A stretch of 23,470 nucleotides of DNA. Origin: a virus. This document shows positions 18,401 to 23,470 of the stretch, one piece after another; positions within the stretch are counted from its first letter, which is position 1; each line of letters begins with the position of its first letter. The stretch is taken from IMG/VR virus record IMGVR_UViG_3300042451_001431, positions 1 through 23,470 of that record; one strand, given 5' to 3'. The position numbers and the translations under genes were made by a program. A model generated the notes under the pieces. That model was not told the DNA's origin, ran no database searches, and saw only the letters and a list, made by a program, of their open reading frames with translations.

Positions 18401-20872
18401 GTTTGGATTAACCCACTTAAGTCCTAAATTAGTCTGTTTATTATTGAAAACCCCACAAATACCTCTTAAAGGGATTTGTACTCCAGAACCGGTAGTTCCT
18501 GTCCATGTAAAATTTCTATCTGTTGATTTACCCGGATTTACGAAGGTTAATAATGTTCCCGGTTCTAAAACTTGGTTTCCAAGTACAATTAACGTATTAT
18601 CATAGTGAAATTTATTAATATTTCCGGGTTGATTGAATGTTACTTTTATTTTATTTAAACCTTCAAAAAATTTTCTACGAGTATTAAATAAATTTATACG
18701 TTCACCTATAGGTAGTGTCACACTCTGACTCATAAATGAATTTCGAAATCCATTGTCGTTAAATGAAGAAACAACTTGACTTTGTGTTGATTTAAATTGC
18801 AATGGGTTTTTTGAAGATACCGCTCGTCCCGATATCCATTGTGTCTCATACGGATTAAAAATCGCGGCACCATCTTCATTTCCACCATTAGATTTTAATG
18901 ATTTTTCTGTCATTGTATTATAGTATGACATAGGATTAGAAGTCTGCAAAAGTATTCCAGGTTGAGGAGGTTGTTCTGTGTCTCCTCCACCAGGTGTTGT
19001 TGCCTCAGGGTCACACTCACACGCCTGACAATCAGGATATGTCATCATCGGCAATTTAAGTCTACCAAATACGTAAGACACAATATCAGTAAATTTAGTG
19101 GTTAGTAATACTAATAGTGCAATATATGTCACCAATATTGCCGCTTGTCCCGCAATTGTTAGTGCGAGAGTAAAAGTGAAACCTACTGAAGCCGCCGCGG
19201 TTAAACCGATTAAAATTGCCTGTTTTGTCGCCAAACTACCAATATAAACTATAAGTCCTGCTAACAATATAACCGCAAAATTGTTCCAAAGAAACGCTAA
19301 AAAATGATAAATAATTAATAACGGTACTCCAATAATCTGGATAACTTGTAAAATTATTGCAAAAATAAAATATAACAAATCAAAATTTCTAAAACCTTCA
19401 TTAACAGGAAATTTATTAACCGTTGTCTCACAATCTTGACTATCAATTTCTTTAATCCCAATAAATCGACCTCTTCCACCATTTTTAAATTGGTCTATTA
19501 AACCTGAAACCGTATATACTTTATTAAACTGAAATTCATAAAAAGTATCTTCACAATTTATAATTTCATTTAATCTATTATTTTTTTGAGTTCCGGCAGA
19601 AAACCCATTAGTATATCCACTCCAAGCCAAACCAAAATAATATGAACTTTCTAGTTGAAGGTTTGGATTATTTGGGTTAGGGTCATCTCCCGAACTATTA
19701 TATTCTTTAACATTTGGTACCAAATAATACGCTCGTCTAACTTGTTCACTCAAATTAGGCGATTGCGACCATTTAATTTTAAAACGATACTTAGCTTTAG
19801 TTGGAATTCCTACTGTCGGGTCATTTGATAACACTTTTTCACCAAATTCATTAGTGATAAAATAATCTAAATTCATTGGTAATTCGGTTAACCATACACC
19901 ATTTCCATCAATGATATTTCCCGATTGTTCTAATTGATGTTGTTCTAAAACCGGATTACCTTCATTATCTTGATAAATTGTCTGTCTAATTGCCAATATC
20001 TGTCCCGGCCCTGTTGTTAATGAACATAAATTACCCATATCGTCCGGCGGTTTGGCATTTGGTCTGACCCTATAACTATCTGACGTAGAATAAATTGAAC
20101 CCATAAAAACTGATGTGGGTTGTATATCAATATTAGAGTCTTCCCTTAAATCATAATCAACTCTATTAATTGCAATATCACACAATTCAGGGTCACCCCA
20201 AAGAGGTGAAACTTGAACATCTTTAACAACATTAATTATTTGAGGTAATGAATTTAAATCGGTAGATGTTCTAAACCTATTACCCGCAACTTGAGCCTCA
20301 GTTGCAAGACCCATTCTTATTAAGTCTTGAGGTGTTAATGAAAATTCACCAATATCTGATAAGTCAACGTCCATTACCAAAGTATGATTACCTTGAGGGA
20401 CTCCCATTATCATATAATCCCCACTTTCATTAGTTTTGGCGGTATATTTATAATACTTATCATATATTTCAACTGCAGTTGACCCCGTTAAAGTATCTAA
20501 TCTTGATGGTAAAGTTCCGGTAGCCGAATGACTTGAATAAGATTTTTCATATGGTAATAAATTATATCTATAACCATCTTCATTTATATCATTAGGTGAT
20601 TTGTATGGATATAAACTTGAAATGATAGGGTTTGATTCATCAACCGGAGTTATTGGTATGAAAATTGAAACTCTAGCGTTAGGTATTCCAAATCCATTAT
20701 TCGCGGTTACTCTACCAACAACCACACCATATTGAGAACAACTTTTAATGTAGATATCTTCTTGTTGTAAAGTTAAAGATAAAATTTCTAAAAATTCAAA
20801 TTGTTGGTCTAACTGAACATTAATTGTTTTATTAACCCCTAACTCCGTTCTTATTCTATATGATTGTCCCAT
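15470..20872 (-). CDS. Giant baseplate-cluster protein with CarbopepD-reg-like domain and hydrophobic helices
   Basis: The start is taken at ATG 20870-20872 (MGQSYRIR, 1800 residues); the TTG before it is less likely. Residues about 48-175 resemble a carboxypeptidase-regulatory-like beta-sandwich (VVGRVTANNGFGIPNARVSI, later TNESGDYMIMGVPQGNHTL). Residues about 499-596 are strongly hydrophobic and could form about four membrane helices. They are followed by DCQACECD, a Cys cluster at about 615-620, and a Gly/Pro-rich stretch. The remaining 1150 residues are Asn/Tyr/Ser-rich, with several Cys between about 1365 and 1430. The gene follows the gp6/J-like gene, where T4 has gp7, but I see no clear gp7 similarity. 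The membrane-type segment suggests a role in tail contact with the cell membrane, or a tape-measure-like function. Both are inferences. Confidence 0.75.
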   Translation of the reverse strand: MGQSYRIRTELGVNKTINVQLDQQFEFLEILSLTLQQEDIYIKSCSQYGVVVGRVTANNGFGIPNARVSIFIPITPVDESNPIISSLYPYKSPNDINEDGYRYNLLPYEKSYSSHSATGTLPSRLDTLTGSTAVEIYDKYYKYTAKTNESGDYMIMGVPQGNHTLVMDVDLSDIGEFSLTPQDLIRMGLATEAQVAGNRFRTSTDLNSLPQIINVVKDVQVSPLWGDPELCDIAINRVDYDLREDSNIDIQPTSVFMGSIYSTSDSYRVRPNAKPPDDMGNLCSLTTGPGQILAIRQTIYQDNEGNPVLEQHQLEQSGNIIDGNGVWLTELPMNLDYFITNEFGEKVLSNDPTVGIPTKAKYRFKIKWSQSPNLSEQVRRAYYLVPNVKEYNSSGDDPNPNNPNLQLESSYYFGLAWSGYTNGFSAGTQKNNRLNEIINCEDTFYEFQFNKVYTVSGLIDQFKNGGRGRFIGIKEIDSQDCETTVNKFPVNEGFRNFDLLYFIFAIILQVIQIIGVPLLIIYHFLAFLWNNFAVILLAGLIVYIGSLATKQAILIGLTAAASVGFTFTLALTIAGQAAILVTYIALLVLLTTKFTDIVSYVFGRLKLPMMTYPDCQACECDPEATTPGGGDTEQPPQPGILLQTSNPMSYYNTMTEKSLKSNGGNEDGAAIFNPYETQWISGRAVSSKNPLQFKSTQSQVVSSFNDNGFRNSFMSQSVTLPIGERINLFNTRRKFFEGLNKIKVTFNQPGNINKFHYDNTLIVLGNQVLEPGTLLTFVNPGKSTDRNFTWTGTTGSGVQIPLRGICGVFNNKQTNLGLKWVNPNHPSNPLLSNTTQYFLPEVESECYYDITVDVIESGTTTYLDCSGIRYKIPETPIGQLTIKNENGINISSIGGTAIIDDKKIVKGIAFKRYEFPLDIEYCQVLTAVTINVIPDANGKPVISTNPDVTSSSAGESFWNIISRNQIGYYLQDNPTNGWRFGDNQNGVVTPFGAVPVPPPFNENPLVTLDDLSSKTILILQRGVDPYSPKYINRYQIGNLFGNSENDPNFIFTASTRLNVPIQSLPQNSTISVQNHKNSDEIFYPSVFFEPGIPSSLFPVTSSNPGYSYSSYTTSNVGYYGALDKTWFNNNDLSINIAKLSFSFYANGTINQGNGVTYTYGVTTISNDTGIYSVSNLNTNQTPNSLTVKKSGGITSNVFNYNGPYYIDINNPPTTNWNYLRQYRPNDDLSGAALMYRAPWTINNIGSFNYNSDIANNAPVNLYYSPILYPQFTATTGPTQSLLVANKKLNIMRTDRLPSSDYLDNDFNYSGSTGLLQQNLGFAMYPIDGNLNLYASPGFSTGAQQPTADIGGQYAAINVFTSLNTCEQMVGLKCYEGDGTNFRVKDGCRETDPVESGCYVMVRKPLTDLTKDLGTFAEWGYRFRFNYGLCRGVLAQSFTNNWVNGSLYMFPLQVDTSFNLLGEARSIFAKQLVYFDKKTNTFYYRSSPYNGTKFIGRGTGDLEQSVNRRNLLFPTTIVNLGMKDDIYQEILFEPSSKGYIMKSLNPSSYSDTSDLVNLFVISRITTSKFLTKILSGFNNSLNELFSRGNRNVLRIDGDLAQAMSINSEFGVIPFSPQFYNTNENPSPVNVVGYPDNPTIGIFFSSTTFDLQNKDYLSPGIINFRPSNNVNAITYQYGIKSQEVPFYKWSLNGGTTIFGSEKNNWVTNESDIFSQNYQSLSRRIDNSTSTPSYFTDSDAIGLGDIYLRGYLFGVDSDGKYSNVYKNSEVKNFLVSAPNHFYFGIIKGESALDKFKTKYSVDE

Positions 20873-20964
20873 CAAACTACTTTATTTAATAAATACTTAT
20901 TATAGGATTTTTAAAATAATCCCATTATTAAAATTATAGAATAAAGTCAAATAAAGTGAACTTG
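20873..20964 (-). promoter_or_regulatory. 92-nt AT-rich gap with weak hairpin and -10-like box
   Basis: This is the longest gap between two full genes. About 35 nt after the J-like stop, AATAAT-GGG-ATTATT (20915-20929) could form a 6-bp all-A/T hairpin followed by a T-run, a weak terminator at best. TATAATA at 20898-20904 lies 26 nt before the next ATG and could be a -10 box, but no convincing -35 element sits 17 nt upstream and no Bacteroidota TAnnTTTG box is present. Any internal promoter here is tentative. Confidence 0.2.
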
Positions 20965-22803
20965 TTATGAGAAAGTTATTGATTGGAAATTTTTAACAGA
21001 TATTCTAATGTCTCTGTTAGGGTATCTCACTTGATATACTTGTGATGGTTGTGCAAATATGGTATCATCCACCGGACCAATTTGTTTTGTTTCAAGATTT
21101 GAATATTCCATAGATGTTTCAGCTGATGAATATTGACCACCAACTTCGTTAAAAATGTCAATTCCCGCAACAGTTAAAACCCCATTCGTATTTTGGACAA
21201 TACTCCTTAATTCCGAAAGATACACATTTTGACCTAAATTCCTTGTTTGAGGGTTGAAATATGCCGAAACTTTATCAACAACACTCGCAATTACTTGTCC
21301 CGAGTTTTGTGCGGAATCTAAAACAATTGAAATGTCCATACTTAAATCGATAACTTCCGCACTTAATATGGAAATGTAATCGTTCATCATTCTATAATTT
21401 GATAAATAATTTGCAATGTTTTGTCTTAAAGTATTTGAAACAATATTTGTTAATTTACCTGAAGTATCGTAGGATAATATCTGTATTAAAATTTTATTAT
21501 CATTTTCAGTTATTGAAACTTTTGCTGGTGCTCCAAATTGAGCCGGCATATTTCTAATTAAAGATTCATAATCTTGAACCGTAACCGCTCTTTTTTGTGC
21601 CGAAAAATTAAATGAAACATAATTTCTAATCTCTTCTAAAGAAGGTATTCCCGCTCCACCAATAGCCGCAGTCACATTATTACAACGTAAAGAATTCACA
21701 ACAGAGGTGTTTGTAACCTCTGACGGTCCATTAACAAAAAAGGAAACCGTACCAATCTGATTAATTACATTGGTACCTAAATTAGTTGCTAATCCTCCAC
21801 CAATTCTATATTGAATAAATAAGGTAGAATTCGGTGTTAAAGTTGAACCTAATGAAAAGTTATTTGAGTATTTTTGTAATTCTAATGTAGTCCCTAAAGT
21901 CGTAAACTGATTTAATTGGTCTTGGGCCGTATTGGTTCCTCCACCAAAAGTCATTTTCTTAAATCCTTCAGGTGTATATTCGGTTATAAATCTATTTTGT
22001 GTTTGAATATATCTACCTACTTTAATTCCCGGTTGGTCGGAAACTTTTGTTGGGTCTTCAACAAACACTCTATCTTCAGCTAAGGCATCCACTTCATACC
22101 ATCTATTCTCTAACCCTAAAAATTCCGCTGTCGTTGGGACATTCGTATAATTAGTTCCATTTTTCAATAAAACACTTGTAATCCCTAAAACATTTTTTTC
22201 AGGTAAAAACAATTCAAAAAATGGTCTAACGTCATTCGCGCCAATCACCCTTTTGAATATTTTTGTAATTCCATTAACAACTATTTCTCTTTTTGTTATA
22301 GTATAATTTACCAAAACATTATTCGCATTAAAGTTTGGTATTTTTAATCTATTTGGAAATCCTTGAGCGTTATATGGTGACGCAAAATCAATATCATAAA
22401 CATTTTCAAATACAATACCCGCACCAACGACTTGAGAACCTCTTGACAATGTTCCAAGATATCTCTCATCTTCTTTATCACCAAACGCAGGAACTGTAAT
22501 AGAAAAATCAACCAATGAAACTGAAGGTCTTTGTCCCGGTAATTTCAAACCGTAAGTTCGTGCTATGTTGTAAATTGACGACCTTTGTTGGGCATATTGT
22601 AATACAGTCTCTTGAATACTCCTATCTATATTATAGTGTAGATTATCCGCAACTGCCGCATTCAAATCAAGAAATACCGAAAAAACTGAAGCGTCATTAA
22701 AATCCTGAATCAAATCAGGATAATATGTTCGAGTATAATTTAATAAGTCTGTCCTAATTGATTGATAATCTCTACTACTGTACGATATTCTATTGTTTGC
22801 CAT
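20965..22803 (-). CDS. Baseplate wedge protein, gp6 / baseplate J family
   Basis: This 612-residue protein starts at ATG 22801-22803 (MANNRISY). The N-terminus (SRDYQSIRTDLLNYTRTYYP, then DFNDASVFSVFLDLNAAVADNLHYNIDR) is typical of T4 gp6 and P2 J-like proteins. In the second half, TVQDYESLIRNMP, ILSAEVIDLSMDISIVLD and YLSELRSIVQNTNGV match the conserved J-type core. T4 gp6 is about 660 residues, so the length fits. In contractile tails, gp6 dimers form the inner ring of baseplate wedges and bind gp25 and gp7. The gene begins 5 nt after the gp25-like stop, so the two are co-transcribed in the standard order. Identification is firm. Confidence 0.92.
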   Translation of the reverse strand: MANNRISYSSRDYQSIRTDLLNYTRTYYPDLIQDFNDASVFSVFLDLNAAVADNLHYNIDRSIQETVLQYAQQRSSIYNIARTYGLKLPGQRPSVSLVDFSITVPAFGDKEDERYLGTLSRGSQVVGAGIVFENVYDIDFASPYNAQGFPNRLKIPNFNANNVLVNYTITKREIVVNGITKIFKRVIGANDVRPFFELFLPEKNVLGITSVLLKNGTNYTNVPTTAEFLGLENRWYEVDALAEDRVFVEDPTKVSDQPGIKVGRYIQTQNRFITEYTPEGFKKMTFGGGTNTAQDQLNQFTTLGTTLELQKYSNNFSLGSTLTPNSTLFIQYRIGGGLATNLGTNVINQIGTVSFFVNGPSEVTNTSVVNSLRCNNVTAAIGGAGIPSLEEIRNYVSFNFSAQKRAVTVQDYESLIRNMPAQFGAPAKVSITENDNKILIQILSYDTSGKLTNIVSNTLRQNIANYLSNYRMMNDYISILSAEVIDLSMDISIVLDSAQNSGQVIASVVDKVSAYFNPQTRNLGQNVYLSELRSIVQNTNGVLTVAGIDIFNEVGGQYSSAETSMEYSNLETKQIGPVDDTIFAQPSQVYQVRYPNRDIRISVKNFQSITFS

Positions 22804-22808
22804 ATTAT

Positions 22809-23279
22809 TTAAATATTAATGATAACAAAATCACTCCCTCCAAATGTAGAACCATTAGTGGAATAATCTATTCTTATTTTTGCAGTATATTCTGCGGTTC
22901 CTTTACCCGGAAATCTATATATTGACGATTCACTAGTTCCTACAAAATTTTGTCCCGTTGCAATATCCACCTCTTCTTGTGGGTCAGCAGGAGTTATCGA
23001 TAAACTATTAACTAATAAATTTGGCATAAAAGTCTCAATCGCGTCTCTTATGTCAGATTCAATTGCGTTAAATGTTAACCCATCAAAAGGTTCGAATAAA
23101 AATTCATACAATCTTGTACCAAATTGAGGTAAATAATATCTTGACCCCTTTCTAGTTAATAATAAATGAATTAAATCAGCTTTTATTTCATCTGATTCAA
23201 ATTCGGTTAATTGAAGGTAATCTCCCCTTAAAGAATCTCTAAAAGGAAAATTAATACCATAAGTAATTCCATCTGCCAT
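22809..23279 (-). CDS. Baseplate wedge protein, gp25 / GPW family
   Basis: This 156-residue protein starts at ATG 23277-23279 (MADGITYG). The central segment LLLTRKGSRYYLPQFGTRLYEFLFEP is the GPW_gp25 signature: a short helix, a Gly-Ser/Glu-Arg turn, P.FG, and the FEP that lies at the sheath-contact EPR position in T4 gp25 (here EPF, so the Arg is not kept). T4 gp25 is 132 residues; this one has a longer C-terminal extension. The protein nucleates sheath assembly on the baseplate in phages and related contractile machines. It is the first gene after a hairpin terminator, so it likely opens a transcription unit that continues through the tail genes. It has no Shine-Dalgarno sequence; TATTTATAG lies 2 nt before the ATG. 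Confidence 0.92.
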   Translation of the reverse strand: MADGITYGINFPFRDSLRGDYLQLTEFESDEIKADLIHLLLTRKGSRYYLPQFGTRLYEFLFEPFDGLTFNAIESDIRDAIETFMPNLLVNSLSITPADPQEEVDIATGQNFVGTSESSIYRFPGKGTAEYTAKIRIDYSTNGSTFGGSDFVIINI

Positions 23280-23281
23280 AA

Positions 23282-23316
23282 CTATAAATATATTACTCTA
23301 TTTTTTTCTATAAATA
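23282..23316 (-). promoter_or_regulatory. Two TATTTATAG motifs upstream of the gp25-like gene
   Basis: TATTTATAG occurs on the minus strand at 23308-23316 and 23282-23290, separated by 17 nt, in the short AT-rich leader between the terminator and the gp25-like start. A promoter for the tail operon is expected here, because the terminator should stop read-through from upstream. I see no standard -35/-10 pair or Bacteroidota -7 box, so the motif is a candidate phage-specific signal. Confidence 0.35.
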
Positions 23317-23328
23317 GATAAAAAAAGA

Positions 23329-23353
23329 AAATCCCAACATTAAGTTGGGATTT
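23329..23353 (-). terminator. Rho-independent terminator (bidirectional)
   Basis: A perfect 10-bp stem (AAATCCCAAC at 23329-23338 with GTTGGGATTT at 23344-23353) encloses a 5-nt loop. On the minus strand it is followed by TTCTTTTTTT. It begins 4 nt after the TAA of the upstream gene. On the plus strand it is followed by ATTTTT, so it could act both ways. Confidence 0.85.
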
Positions 23354-23357
23354 ATTT

Positions 23358-23470
23358 TTAAGATGAACATCCAAAACATTCAAATGGACTATCTTCAGGT
23401 TTAGTTGTTGTGTTTACAATTTCAACTTTAGGTATTTCCACACTTGTTTTCGGTTTTTGAATTTTTGAAA
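23358..23470 (-). CDS. C-terminal end of an unidentified protein (partial)
   Basis: An open frame enters from the right edge and ends at TAA 23358-23360, giving the last 36 residues. These are Lys/Glu/Thr-rich and end in KPEDSPFECFGCSS. The low-complexity, charged composition and terminal CxxC look like a flexible tail rather than a folded domain. The terminator directly after the stop supports it as a real gene end. Too little is present to name a family. Its place before the gp25-like gene suggests a tail or structural gene, which is only a guess. Confidence 0.65.
   Translation of the reverse strand, partial: SKIQKPKTSVEIPKVEIVNTTTKPEDSPFECFGCSS

Noticed and set aside
17781-22700. Plus-strand open frames at 17781-17969, 18372-18605 and 22515-22700
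   Set aside because: They are fully antisense to the giant baseplate-cluster gene and the gp6-like gene, with compositions expected from random antisense frames.
1-23470. tRNA, rRNA, insertion sequences or attachment sites
   Set aside because: I saw no cloverleaf, no transposase or integrase frame and no long inverted or direct flanking repeats outside the coding repeats.

Overview
The window is a densely packed stretch of a tailed-phage (or prophage) genome. Every real gene reads on the minus strand, so gene order runs from high to low coordinates. The sequence is AT-rich outside the repeat array, the genes are back to back with very short gaps or overlaps, and all eleven visible stop codons are TAA. 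Almost no gene has a Shine-Dalgarno sequence. Together with SprB-type repeats and Pro-Thr linkers in the tail proteins, this points to a phage of Bacteroidota (Flavobacterium-like or related). That host call is an inference: no host marker gene lies in the window.

Right end (23.5-20.9 kb): the 3' end of an unidentified gene and a strong hairpin terminator are followed by a GPW/gp25-family baseplate wedge gene and a gp6/J-family baseplate gene. This gp25-gp6 pair identifies a contractile (myovirus-type) tail. Middle (20.9-10.9 kb): a very large 1800-residue protein sits where T4 carries gp7. It has a carboxypeptidase-regulatory-like N-terminal domain and, unusually, a cluster of about four hydrophobic helices. 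Four genes with little or no recognisable homology follow; one carries a PKD-like beta-sandwich. All are joined by overlaps or short gaps, suggesting one co-translated baseplate/tail operon.

Left end (10.9-0 kb): a 994-residue protein contains a stretch resembling the P2 gpI tail protein, which would complete a W-J-...-I order. Then come three proteins built like adhesins: a protein with seven SprB-like modules, a PT linker and a propeller-like C-terminus; a smaller PT-linker protein; and the N-terminal part of a giant fibre protein. That last gene has a 284-residue N-terminal region followed by at least 1040 residues of collagen-like Gly-Thr-Ser/Gly-Thr-Asp triplets and runs off the left edge.

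The likely logic is that the right-hand genes build the baseplate wedge, the middle genes decorate or extend it, and the left-hand genes form host-contacting fibres. The most notable features are the giant, actively rearranging collagen-like array, the host-style SprB modules in a phage tail protein, and the membrane-type segment in a baseplate-cluster protein. No RNA genes, insertion sequences, CRISPR arrays or integration functions were seen, and no stretch longer than 300 bases lacks a gene.
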